From Escallonia rubra (Eukaryota; Streptophyta; Magnoliopsida; Escalloniales; Escalloniaceae), in contig JAVXUO010002417.1 of the NCBI GenBank assembly GCA_033065855.1, positions 168,589 through 232,588 of the forward strand: a stretch of 64,000 bases of DNA. The letters run 5' to 3'. Below, piece by piece: positions 46,060 through 56,716 of this stretch. Numbering within the stretch: the stretch's first letter is position 1; each line of letters begins with the position of its first letter. Made by a program: the position numbers and the translations under genes. The notes below the pieces were generated by a model. It was not told the origin of the DNA, did not search any database, and saw only the letters and a list, made by a program, of their open reading frames with translations.

Positions 46060-46618
46060 TTGCGATAGAATTAGTGACGGAAAAAATCATTTAGCACCTA
46101 AATATGATTTTTGCGACAGAATTAGCGACTGAAAATTCCTAAATATGCATTTCTTTTTGCGACGGAATTAACGATGGAAAAAAATATTAAGCTTCAAAAT
46201 ATGGTTTTTGCGACGGAAAAATTTATTTAGCTCCTAAATATGATTTTGCGACGGAATTAGCGATGGAAAATTTGTCTTGTACAAAATTTGGCCACGGAAT
46301 TTTTGTCGCTAATGATAATTTGTTTTTAAAAATGCATATTTATATTTCATTTATTTATTTTTTTAAAAGTTAATTTTCTGAAAACTGGAAAATATTTTAG
46401 CATCGAAAATTCCGTCGCTAAAGGATGACCAATTTCGTCGCTAACGACAAAGGCATCACTGATGGAACACGAATTTCGTCGATAAAACCTTGAGCGACGA
46501 GGGTTTAGGCGACAGAACTTTAGCGACGAAAATTCCGCCGCTAAAGGACTTACCGACCGAATTTTCATATTTAGTGACGAATTTTTTTCGTCGCTAATTG
46601 TTATTTTTTCTTGTAGTG
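46060..46618. repeat. CACTA right subterminal repeat array
   Basis: At least ten copies of GCGACGGAATT or its reverse complement (also as TTCCGTCGCTA) occur within 550 bp, spaced roughly 15-50 bp apart. A shorter, similar set occupies 33380-33570 at the left end. In characterised CACTA elements such motifs bind the TNPA-type protein. Confidence 0.85.
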
Positions 46619-47231
46619 GGTGTTCGACGATGGTGAGGAGCGGTGATGAGGCTAGCTTATGGCGGTGCTGGGGCTCTGATGTGAAGCTTCTAAGCGGTGT
46701 CATGGTGGTTCTAGCATATGTGGGCAGCGAGGAGTGGTGAGGAGGGTGGGTTACAGATGTGCTAGGGCTTCAATCTGAAGCCACATGGTGGTGACATGGT
46801 GGTTTCGGTGTGTTTGTGTTTGGCAGGGGAGGGGGGGGGTAATTTTGGACCTGACAACTTTGCCCGAAAAAAGAATGAACAGTTTATTTTTTCTCTTTTT
46901 TTTACACAGTGTTACTACTTGTTGGAAGATTGTGAAAGCACCATTTACGGTTTTTTCACTTTTCTCTTTTGTTTGGATGAATATTTTGCAAAACAAAAAA
47001 GAAATATTGTAAATGAATAACAAAAAGGAGAATCTTTTTGCAATCACAACACATAGAAATTGAAAACTGAAAATGAAGAGCTCAAAAACCCATAGGAAGC
47101 AGAGAATGGTCTTAGTATTAACTATCTAATTTTAGAAGCTTTAAAGACTACATATTAAAACCTAATATTAACAATCTATATTTTATGGTTATTTTATCAA
47201 AGATAGTCATGTTTTTTCAAAATTTTAGGGG
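46619..47231. other. CACTA right flank
   Basis: G/T-rich sequence resembling the left flank (33000-33350) up to about 46830, then AT-rich sequence with no recognised feature. Confidence 0.5.
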
Positions 47232-47316
47232 TTAAATGCACTTTAGGAACTCAAAAGTACGCGAAAATCTCATTCGAGGACCGAAATATTCGATTTTTAC
47301 AATTAAGGGTCAAGAG

Positions 47317-48616
47317 TAGGGGTGCAACTTGGACGGGTTGGGTTGGTTTTCAGCCCAACCCAAAAAAACCCAACCTTTTAAAAGTCCATCTCAACCCAAC
47401 CCGAATTGGGCTTTTTGTAAAAAAAGCCCAACCCAACCCAACCCGAGTAAAAATGCTATGGTTTGGGTTTTAACCCAACTCAACCCAACTAACATCGAAT
47501 TAATTTTTTGTTTCATTCGTGAATGAATAATTTTCTTCTCGCGTCTCATTATCTAAAGACTAACATTACTCACATTCGACTTATAAATATTACTTTAATC
47601 TTTGATAAATAAAAAGTTTTATTTATCCCCAAAAGATAAAATATGATATTATAAAAAAAATTCTAGATCAATCAATAAATAAACAATTAGCTTAGGCATT
47701 AAAGACCACTAATAAACTCCAGTCTAATTAAAAAGTACTATTGTCGTCCTCACACTAGTAAAGTAAATGGACATCAACATGTGTAGAGGGAGAAAACAAG
47801 TAATAAGTTATAAACTCCAGTCTAATTAAAAAGTACTGCAATGAAACGAGCTGCTCGGGTTTTTATTAACCAACTCTTGGTCGCAGCTACCCTTTTAGAA
47901 GTCAAGTGGCTTTAACATCAGAAATCAGCGTCTAGAGAAGTAATAAGGAAATCGCACCCGTGCAGGCCAGGAGAAGAGAAAATGGAGAAAAGCAGAGACG
48001 CGGCAGCTTCGACTCCCATCATCGCCACCGTCGATGAGATCCAAAGACGCCTCCTCCGCCCTGCATCTCTTCAATCTCAGTCACCTACCTCACTCTCCAC
48101 TCCTCGGTAATACTCAATTCTCCACACACAGAAACACACAAACGAACGAACAGAGACGTGAATGGAAGTTAATTGTACTACTCTCTATTTCCGTTCACCA
48201 GCGACGGCGTTTTGAGGCGCGATCCCTCACAGTTCAATGTGAACAGGAGGCTCGAAGACTACTTGGATCCGGCGCTCCTGGCCGCAGTTTGCGCGAAAAA
48301 TGGCGGGAAAAGGAAAAGAGAGATAGAGACGGTGAAAGTGAATAAGGAGAGTGGTGAGGAGTGCCAACTGTTGGGAAGGAGGATTGAAAGACCGATTAAC
48401 GAGATGGTCAGTTGGGAATGAGGGTTCCTTTTTTCTTTTGGGTTAGAATGGGTTGGGATGGTTTTAATGGGTTTGACCCAATTCAGCTCATTTAATTATT
48501 GACCCAACTCAGACCAACCTATTTTAAAATTAGTTGGGTTTAAATGGTTAAAGCTTGTCCATATTTGGGCTAGGTTGGTTAAAGCCCATCCAAAACCAGC
48601 CCAAATTGCACCCCTA
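47317..48616. mobile_element. Non-autonomous hAT element
   Basis: The ends TAGGGGTGCAACTTGG and CCAAATTGCACCCCTA form a hAT-type inverted repeat, flanked by a perfect 8-bp duplication GTCAAGAG (47309-47316 and 48617-48624). Subterminal regions are packed with CCCAACCC/GGGTTGGG motifs. No hAT transposase is present; the interior carries a gene-like insert (next entry). Confidence 0.93.
47982..48420 (+). pseudogene. Gene-like insert inside the hAT element, family unknown
   Basis: An ATG at 47982 opens 'MEKSRDAAASTPIIATVDEI' and 'RRLLRPASLQ'. After a gap of about 100 bases a second coding-like stretch reads 'DGVLRRDPSQFNVNRRLEDY', 'LDPALLAAVCAKNGGKRKRE' and 'GRRIERPINEM' (about 48196-48410). 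Composition and codon pattern differ from the AT-rich hAT sequence around it. It looks like two exons of a small plant nuclear gene, but I cannot name the family. It is truncated at both ends by hAT sequence. Confidence 0.5.
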
Positions 48617-49628
48617 GTCAAGAGTTCTAATTAGACCATAAGTAAATACTTCCGTCCAAATCCTTAATTTATTGACAAAACTGTCTGGAGCAAAATTATG
48701 AGTTTGGTTTTTTAAAACCCTCGTTTGTGAAGCTTTTTGGTGTAGGAAGAAAGAGAGAAAAGAGGTGAATGAAAAAAATAAAGAATAAAGAACAAAGCAA
48801 AAATATCGGTCAACACCGCCTCCCTAACCAAAACCACCTTCGGGCCACCATCGTTAAACCCATAACGGCCACCCGTCCACCGCTGCCACCAAAAACCCAC
48901 CATGGTTCATCCTCGCCAAAACCACCCACCACCAATAAAACAAACAAACCCAAACTGATCATAGAACTAATGAATCTAAAAAGAAAGATTTGATCATAGA
49001 ACTCTGATTACCACCAAAACCACAACATTATAACAACACCGTTATCACCACAACAAACTACTCAACATATCGATCTGCCACGACTACTGAAAAACAGCAT
49101 ACCCAGAGAAAATAAAATCAATTTCAGACTAAATAGCCACTAGAATTGAAACCGTACTTTTTTTTTTCCCAGATTATCCAACTACTGCATTGAGCAGTGA
49201 AATCAAATACAGCTGTTGACAGTGGCACAACGATGGACTTAGATTTAGGTAGTGGATTGATGGTGGTTGCATAAGTGGTGCATATGGGTAGTGGTGGTCG
49301 CGACCACTCGTTGTGGGTGTTCGTGCGAGGTGGTGGTGGAGGCGGCGGAGCTGAAAGGTACTGGTGGTATTCGAAGTGGTTTTCTTGAAAGTGGTAGTGA
49401 AGAGTTGGGATTAAGCCATCGTGATAGTGGATCAATCGTGGTGGTAGAGGACTTCAATTTTGGTCACAAAACTATCTGAGACCAGTTTTGTGGCTTGACA
49501 ATTTTGTCCCTGACAGAATATATGGATTTAGATGAAAGTTGAAACTCCCAACCCTTAATTGTAAAATCAAAATTTTGAGTCATCAAGTGAGATTGTTGCG
49601 TACTCTTGGGGTCCTAAAGTATATTTAA

Positions 49629-50209
49629 TTCTTTATTTTTAAATAGGTGAAGTTTCTTTTAGCATACTAAATTGATCTTATGGTGAAAGACTAGTAAGCA
49701 ATGTTGTTATGCATACAGCTAATTCTGATTTTGTATAATAATATGAAGGAACAAATTTAGAAGTTGATTTAGTACACAAAAGAAAAATACCTCCACGGAT
49801 AAAAATATGCGCATAATAGATTGAGATCAATTTGTTACTTATAAGACACTTTTACTGTGCTCGTGTAAAGTTTTGTGCAGATATTGGGGTATATGGTGAA
49901 CATATAAATAAATATAGGGCTATTTTTTGTTTATATGGTAGCATTTGGCCAAGTTTTTAGGGCCAAGGTCTATGTAAATGCTTACAATTTCTTATTCACC
50001 AATGATGTAATATGGATTCTATTATACCAAATAAATGTTTAGTTCAAATATTAATGACTCTTTTATCATATGTGTTGGATGCTTTTGTGTTTATTCATGT
50101 GTTGTTGCATTTAATTACTAACAGTAGAGTTGTTAAGAAATGGATGTTTAGGTTAGAAAAACAGGTGGTACATAATCAATATATAAGGTAAATACACTAG
50201 GTTGCATAC
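49629..50209. other. Noncoding AT-rich stretch
   Basis: No coding frame, repeat or structural element was recognised. Confidence 0.4.
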
Positions 50210-50640
50210 AACTAGTTTTTGCACAACCTTTTTCCCCAAACCTAAACCATAGCACTAGAACTACAACTGCACACAAGACCACAGTCCATTTCTTCAAGTT
50301 TGAGTTCCTTATGAGCAACACCATGTTCCTCCTCTCCAACTCAGACTTCAACATCTCGAATTGTTGGTTCTTCAACTGCAAATGTGTAGTCTTGTTGTAT
50401 AGTTCATGATGTTGTACATGCCCCTCTTCTAATTTCTTCAATGCCAACCTCCCTAACATTATTCATAATCGCATACGTGAGGATCAAACCATTTGAAGAA
50501 CTTACATTTTTTTGTGATCTTACATTAAGTTCAAGATTCAATATGATTAATAAATTAGGAGTATAGGTAGTTATCTTGTAGTGAGCACATCCCAAAAATA
50601 TTTTACCCAGATTATTCTTGATCTATGGCATGGTCAAAAA
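50210..50640 (-). pseudogene. GRF-type zinc-finger protein, C-terminal coiled coil and membrane segment, broken
   Basis: On the minus strand, 'NNLGKIFLGCAHYK' (about 50575-50620) and 'CKFFKWFDPHVCDYE' (about 50470-50515) match the halves of a plant GRF zinc finger, with AT-rich sequence between them. A frameshift then leads into 'LKNQQFEMLKSELERRNMVL' (coiled coil) and 'WTVVLCAVVVLVLWF' (membrane helix) within 50210-50459. This finger-coil-membrane layout is common in plants. Stops and the frameshift make it a pseudogene. Confidence 0.65.
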
Positions 50641-51189
50641 GGGTTGTTTGTCCACAATAACAGGTGGTGGGCATGGATGGATTGGCGGAGTGGTTTGATT
50701 CTCCAGATCTGTAACTGTTGTTGCTATTTTCAGCTATGGATGAGAAGTTAGAGGAAGAAAGAAGCATAGGAGCCAATGGTGTTCTAGGTCAGAGGTTGTG
50801 AAAGTTTGTGTGTGTATGTGTATGTGCGCGCGCGCACGTCTGTGCTCGTGTATTTTGAATTTGGGGGAAAAGGATTCATTCTCCCTTTTATTCAAGTAAA
50901 CATGTGTCTTTTGCAAAATTATTCCCTAACATTTTGTTAAGGTTGCATTTTTATACTCTGAAAATAAGTGAACTGACCAAACTGCCCTCTCACTTAACGG
51001 AAAAATTAACAGAGGGTGGGTACCAGAATTGTGCCATAGTGTGGTGGATAAAAATGCTACTTTGGTAGGTCTGAGATATAACTCGCAAATATGCCATATG
51101 TGAGGGTAGATGTATGCAATTAACGTCATACGTTATTTGCATATTGTGATGTTTCTATATTTAATCATTGCATTTGAGTTAGAGATTGT
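50641..51189. other. Noncoding stretch
   Basis: Contains a short TG/CG-rich microsatellite near 50805-50845 and no recognised gene. Confidence 0.4.
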
Positions 51190-51196
51190 AAATATG

Positions 51197-51199
<3 letters not shown>

Positions 51200-51240
<41 letters not shown>
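51200..51240. repeat. (AT)n microsatellite, insertion site of TIR element A
   Basis: Alternating TA for about 40 bases directly before TIR element A; the TA run resumes at 52738. Confidence 0.9.
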
Positions 51241-51243
<3 letters not shown>

Positions 51244-52737
51244 AGCTGATCCATTGACAGCACTGGCAAATGGAGTTAAGTTGCCAACGCGATCTGGCCG
51301 TCCACGCGTGATCTGTGGACGGCCCAGATCTTTTTTTTGCGTTTTTTTTAAGTACGTCCGCCACATAATGTAGCGGACAATTTTTTTGACGAATATACCC
51401 TCCAACTTCGTCCGCTACATTATGTAGCGGACAGAGGCCCCATACTTTTTTCTGACTTTTTCTCTCTCCTTCTCTGACCACTTTTTCTGACTCTTTCTCT
51501 CTCTCTAAAATATCGTCCGCTACATAATGTAGCGGACCATATTTCAGAAAGAACAGAGTCAGAAAGAACAAAGTCAGCTCCTTTAATCTGTGCAACAAAG
51601 GCTTCCCGAATTTTTGAACCCGAGCCACCTTCCAATTGCCCAGAGCCCACTGTCGCCCTCAGAAGAGCCAAGCGCGGAATCGACTGGCTTCTTGATCCGA
51701 AATCTTCCCCTGTCTCCAAAGATTCACCCCGTGAAAGAGCAATCTGCGTCTCCGAAGCTATTTTGTGGATCCCTATAGGCTCGATGCTTTGATCAGTAGA
51801 GCCACCTAGTTCTGCTCTACCTCCTAACGAAAAGCTGAATTGGGCTTGAGAGATTGGTTGATCTTTCGAAGCGTTATCCTCAGCTTTGCTTAAGTACGGC
51901 CTTGACTCGGTCTTACTAGAAGCCGGCCTATTAGACTCCAAAGCCTCTTCTAGCCTACCAGAAAAACCCATCAACTGTTCTGTCCTATGTGGGTTTTTTT
52001 TTCTGGCGGTGGTGCGAACAACACAGGCAAATTCGCGGCGACGGTGCGGACGTGTCGGGATGGCTGTGTCTATGTGTCATGTGTGGATGGGTGTGTGCGG
52101 TGGTCGGCAGTTCTTTTTCTTCAACGACGGCGGTTGTTGATCTCGTCGGCGGAGGGTGGTGATCGGCGTGGTTACGGTCCTAGTGGTGGTTGGGGGAGGT
52201 ACGTGCTGGGTGGTGGTGGTTGGGTTGCAGTACTGTTGTGGTCGTGGGTTGATGATTAGAAATGTCTGGAATTTTACCAATTTATCCATGAGAGATGAAA
52301 AAAGAAGAAGAACATGTAGTTCAGAGAGGGGAAAGAGAGAGAGAGAGATGAACAAGAGATGGGTTTTTTTTCCTCTAAAGAGAGAGAGAAAGAGTGTGAG
52401 AATTGATGTGGGGTTGGCAGACTCTGTTCTTTCTGAAATATGGTCCGCTACATTATGTAGCGGACGATATTTTAGAGAGAGAAAGAGTCAGAAAAAGTGG
52501 TCAGAGAAGGAGAGAGAAAAAGTCAGAAAAAAGTATGGGGCCTCTGTCCGCTACATAATGTAGCGGACGAAGTTGGAGGGTATATTCGTCAAAAAAATTG
52601 TCCGCTACATTATGTAGCGGACGTACTTAAAAAAAACGCAAAAAAAAGATCTGGGCCGTCCACAGATCGTGCGTGGACGGCCAGATCGCGTTGGCAACTT
52701 AACTCCATTTGCCAGCGCTGTCAATGGATCAGCTCCC
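51241..52737. mobile_element. TIR element A, long inverted repeats with iterated 23-bp palindromes
   Basis: The arms 51241-51562 and about 52417-52737 are near-perfect inverted repeats (about 320 bp), ending GGGAGCTGATCCATTGACAG. ATATATATA flanks both ends, compatible with a 9-bp duplication but not provable in an (AT)n tract. Each arm contains three palindromes of the form GTCCGCTACAT-N-ATGTAGCGGAC: 51356, 51410 and 51515 on the left; 52443, 52546 and 52600 on the right. They sit 115, 169 and about 273 bases from each end. No transposase is present. Mutator-like affiliation is likely but not proven. Confidence 0.88.
51580..51974 (-). pseudogene. Unidentified coding-like insert in TIR element A
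   Basis: A 130-residue open stretch before the TIR ('MMGFSGRLEEALESNRPASS', 'ISQAQFSFSLGGRAELGG', 'RLALLRATVGSGQLEGG'). It is not low-complexity and not part of the inverted repeat, so it may be captured host sequence. No family was recognised. The open frame then continues into TIR sequence, which is not genuine coding. Confidence 0.35.
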
Positions 52738-53684
52738 ATATATATATAACTGAGAGAATGTAACATTATCTTTCCTACTTGGCATGCCTCTCTTTATGAC
52801 ATTTGACATTCGACCAATCATATAAATTTTACGCTTTTCTCTCTTCCATGTCAGCATGTCCCACTTAAAAACAAATCTCTCTTTCCATATAATTTAAATA
52901 TATATCTCATTCTAATCAATATCTTATTCAAATCTTGAAACTTTCTAATATTTTGCATAATTCTAACATGTTTTCACAATCTAACAAAATTAATCTCCTT
53001 CCTTTCATATCATATTAAGTCATATAAAAGATTTTTTATATATATTTATGTCTGTATATACGTATATCTCTCATATTATATTTTTTCTTATGTCACATAA
53101 TTTTTTATACTGTTTTAGGTGAGTTTTAGTAGTAAAAGCCGCAATACACGGGTTCTTAACATTGTTACTAAAATTGGTAAAAAAAAACTCATAGAAAGGT
53201 GAAAATAGCATTATTTGTTATTAGTATTCGACATATAAGTATGAGCTTTTAATTAGCCATTGTTGGTCCCGTGTGCAACGCACAGGGTTAATACTAATCA
53301 TTGATGAAAAGTTAACCAAAATTTTGGACCAACATGTTTACCTAGGTAGACTCAACTTTATGTACCAAAGTTATCAACGGAGTTAGAATCTAGCTTAGCC
53401 ATAATAGCTAATTAACTTACTTTTATTTCATATGTGATTTTATTTTCCATATATGTCTAAATATAAAACTATATACTAATATGGATTATAGTGGTTTCTT
53501 TCATATTGTAGACTTTTTTTTACGAACGTAGTAATTAAAATAAAGTCTTAAAATGTTGGTATATTGCTAATGTAGAACTTAAAAATGCTTGAAATAAAAT
53601 TAGTAATAAAATGAGGACACCTTCATATTTTCTTTACAATGAATTTTATTTAATTTAGCTCATGTTTTGTAACAATATCGATCT
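52738..53684. other. AT-rich stretch with a possible Helitron 3' end
   Basis: At 53268-53287 a CCCGTGTGC...GCACAGGG hairpin-like sequence is followed by CTAA at 53294-53297 and then T, the layout of Helitron 3' termini. No 5' end or helicase gene was identified, so this is tentative. Nothing else was found. Confidence 0.35.
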
Positions 53685-53915
53685 CTACACTCAAATGTGC
53701 TTGTCTATACTTCACACCTTGTTCTGGCTAGATAGAGAGAAGCTCTGATAAAGAGAGAGGGAGATTGAGCAGTGCGAGAGAGAGAGAGAGAGGGGATAAA
53801 GTGAGGAAGAGAGAGAAGACGATGATTGGATTAAAGGGCATTTGTGAAAAAAAGCTAACCACTATTAAGAGTAGCGATAAAGGTGTGAAGTATAGACAAG
53901 CACATTTGAGTGTAG
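53685..53915. repeat. 36-bp perfect inverted repeat (foldback)
   Basis: CTACACTCAAATGTGCTTGT and the following 16 bases (53685-53720) are exactly reverse-complemented at 53880-53915, with a GA-rich 159-base loop. The motif GTAGCGRTAAAGGTGTGAAG recurs at 53871 and 53913. Confidence 0.85.
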
Positions 53916-54930
53916 CGGTAAAGGTGTGAAGTATAGCGGCGGTGGTTATACTTCACCACCGCCGCCACAGGGACGACTCCGATGGAAGACGCAGACCGAC
54001 GAAGCAGAGTAAATCATCAAGCCGGCGCCGGCCGACAACGTCTTCAGAGGGACGACAATGACGAGGTCGCGGACCGATGAAGCTGAACAGATCCGCAAGC
54101 CGTTGCCATCGCCGTCGTTCGCCCATGCCGTCGTCGCTCTATCATCCCTTTGTCGCTGTTGCCTCATCCATTTGTCCAGATTAGCAAAGATTATCCCTGT
54201 CCTTTTTTTTGGAATTGGAATTGAGATTGTTGGTTCACAAACCCCACATATTCTTCCAGATCTGCAATTAATTATCCATTCTTTTTTCTGGAATTGAGAA
54301 TTGAGATTATCCATTTTTTCATATGTATTACGTATATTCAATTTTCCACCTTTTTCTGTTTCAAAGCCGATGAACCAAATTTCCTGAAGCTTTATCCAAA
54401 AGGTTCTGCCCATTCTGTGGATCTGCTATATGATTTTTTGTTTGGTTGTTTAGGAGTTTTTGTGTGGATAGGAATTGGTTAAATAAGTTTGTGTGTTTTT
54501 CAGAAATGAATTAGTGTTAGTGACAGTAGTTTTTCGATTTTATTTGGTTGGATTTGCAAGAGAATGAAAGTGGCTGGTTAATGAAGAACTTGCAACATAT
54601 TGATCAAAAGTTGGTTAACCGGAAGGTGAGTTAATGACAAAATGGAAATAGCTGGAGAAAGGGGGGAGAGAGAGAGCGCGAGACAGGGACAACAAAATGG
54701 AAGTGAAGGAGACAAAATGAAGGAGAAGAAGGGCATTTGTGGAAAAAAGCTAACCGCTACTCTTTGTAGCGGTTAAGCGAGTTGAACAAAAAAAAAAAGG
54801 AATCTGGGCCGTCCATGATAACACGTGGACGGCCGGATGACAGTTGGAGAAATAAGATTTTCTCCACCGGTGGTAGATAGGGATCGGCACTTAATATATG
54901 TGTGTGTGTGTCGGGGGGGGGGGGGGGGGG
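53916..54930. other. Remnant related to the palindrome TIR family, plus poly-G
   Basis: 54725-54850 has AACCGCTAC...GTAGCGGTT followed by GGGCCGTCCA...GTGGACGGCC, echoing TIR elements A and B. 53828-53875 carries a degenerate copy of the same AAGGGCATTTGTG...AGCTAACC phrase. A TG repeat (about 54898-54911) and 18 G bases (54913-54930) close the interval. Confidence 0.5.
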
Positions 54931-56392
54931 AGGGATAAGGCTAGCCTCACGCAACTTGCGTGAGGCTAGCGGCAAAAACTACGTAGTTTCGTTAAAAAAA
55001 ATGAGCTCAGATATTGTTTTCTTTTTTTTCCTATTTTTCTGTCGCGCGTTGTCTCTCCCTTCCCCCTGTTTCCTCTCATCTCTTCCATGTCTTCTCTGAG
55101 CAGGCCCTAGCATCATCGCCCTAACCTTCCACCGTCGGCCATCATCACCCATCAACGCCCCAACATCATGCCACAACTGTAACAGGCTAACTGTCATCAA
55201 CGTTTTCTCTCTCTTTCTCTCTTCCCTTCCCCTGTTTTCCTCTCGTCTCTTCCCCGTATTTTCTGTCGCATGCCCTAGCACAGTCCCAACCTTCCTGTGC
55301 CGGCATCAACCTTCCTGCACCGGCCAACATCACGCCCACCAACACCCATCCTCCTGCCGTGACAGTTTCCCCGTATTTTTTGTCGCAATCCCTAGCACCG
55401 TCCCAACTTTCCTGTGCCGGCATCAACCTTCCCACCTTCCCACTGTCCCAACCTTCCTTTGCCGGCGTCAACCTTCCTCCTGCCGTGACAGTGGACTACC
55501 AACACCACAGACAAACACCACAGTTTTCACTGTCAAGCCACCGTAGACCACCCATCTTCCATCTCCGGCCGCCTTAGGCCGACAACCTTCCATCTCCGGC
55601 CGTCGTATATATCCGTTCCTACCGCAAACGTTCTCCACCGCCCATTGCCTCCACAGTTTCCACTCCCCACGAGCAACCCACCGTCACATCCTTCCTGCGC
55701 CGGCCACCCTCACACCCACTGTCACCCATCTTCCTGCCACATTCTCTGGTTCATGAAGCCAAATCCAGTACTGTGGGTGAGCAAGCACGCAAGCATAATC
55801 ATTAACGACTAGAGGATCCCTTGCACATGTGAGGCAGAAGCATTTTTTCAAGTGTATGTATCCTTCCATTATTCTGTTTGTGACCAAGGGATAAACTGTA
55901 ATCGTTAGCTATCAACAATTATTCTGTTTGTGACCAAGGGATAAAACGAGTGCTGCGAATGTTCTTAAATCTCTTTTTATCCAAAAGGAAGAGCATTTCA
56001 ATAATAGCACGACAGGACGTACTTAAAAAGTAAGGTGGACCTTGCAGATTGTCGCACAACATGGATTGTTGAGATTGTCAGTGATTGCAATAGAAAACAC
56101 GTAAGAGCAGTATAATATTCTATCTGAACAGAAAGCAGAGAAATAAAAAAAGGTCAGATTTATGAATGACAATTGGCATCGAGATAGAATGGTTGCACGA
56201 TGGAGATCACTGGACAATGGAATCGAGCAACAATGATGAGAGGAAACAGGGGGAAGGGAGAGACAATGCGTGACAGAAAAACAAGAAGAAAAAAAAACAA
56301 TAACTGAGCTAATTTTTTTTTTTAACAAAACTACGTAGTTTTTGATGCTAGCCTCACGCAAGTTGCGTGAGGCTAGCCTTATATTCGTTTTT

Positions 56393-56396
<4 letters not shown>
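54931..56396. mobile_element. TIR element C with subterminal 31-bp palindromes
   Basis: The ends AGGGATAAGGCTAGCC and AGGG...ATAAGGCTAGCC (right end reverse-complemented) are inverted, and pairing continues for about 170 bp through AACTACGTAGTTT, GAGCTCAG/CTGAGCT and the GTCTCTCCCTTCCCCCTGTT tract. Each end has GCTAGCCTCACGCAA plus its reverse complement around one central base (54940-54970 and 56347-56377). The core is C-rich with internal near-duplicates (for instance 55266-55310 against 55393-55430). No transposase and no clear target duplication were found. Confidence 0.8.

Positions 56397-56435
<39 letters not shown>
56397..56435. repeat. (AT)n microsatellite between TIR elements C and B
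   Basis: About 39 bases of alternating AT directly abut element B; a matching run lies on its other side (57816-57862). Confidence 0.9.
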
Positions 56436-56438
<3 letters not shown>

Positions 56439-56675
56439 GATCCGTTGAAAGCTAGCAAAGAGTCAGATCTTGCAAACGCGATCTGGCCGTCCACGACCGA
56501 TCTGTGGACGGTCCAGATCTTTTTTTTACGTTTTTTTTCAGCCCGTCCGCTATATTATGTAGCGGACGATTTTTTGACCAAAATACCCTCCGACGTAAAA
56601 ACAGCCCATCCGCTACATTATGTAGCGGATAGAATTTTCTGACATTTTTTTCTCTCTCTCTCATTAATGCTCTGA

Positions 56676-56716
<41 letters not shown>

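Larger units (their letters stand above)
33355..46618 (+). mobile_element. CACTA (En/Spm) DNA transposon, 13.3 kb, with nested insertions
   Basis: The left end is CACTACAAGAAA (33355) and the right end is TTTCTTGTAGTG (ending 46618), the defining CACTA inverted repeat. Both sides carry the trinucleotide GGT (33352-33354 and 46619-46621), the expected 3-bp duplication. Subterminal regions repeat a GCGACGGAATT-type motif in both orientations (33380-33570 and 46060-46600). Inside are a TNP2-type transposase gene and a TNPA-like second gene on the plus strand. A Pack-MULE (38029-39863), a 475-bp tandem duplication and a LINE fragment interrupt them. Confidence 0.95.
47232..49628. mobile_element. 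Long-TIR element hosting a nested hAT
   Basis: TTAAATGCACTTTAGGAACT at 47232 pairs with the reverse complement of the segment ending 49628 (TTAAATATACTTTAGGACCC). The pairing continues through CAATTAAGGGT and, beyond the hAT insertion, through GACAAAACTG (about 48674-48683) opposite 49490-49500. Each arm is about 150 bp once the hAT is removed. The core has ACCACC/GGTGGT-rich tracts giving spurious open frames. No clean target duplication was found, so the superfamily is uncertain. Confidence 0.65.

Noticed and set aside
49124..49479. Overlapping frames on both strands near the end of the long-TIR element
   Set aside because: Again GGTGGT/ACCACC composition, no recognisable motif, and part of the segment is inverted-repeat arm.
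56367..56642. 91-residue frame with Ile-Tyr repeats
   Set aside because: Translation of (AT)n plus TIR sequence of element B.
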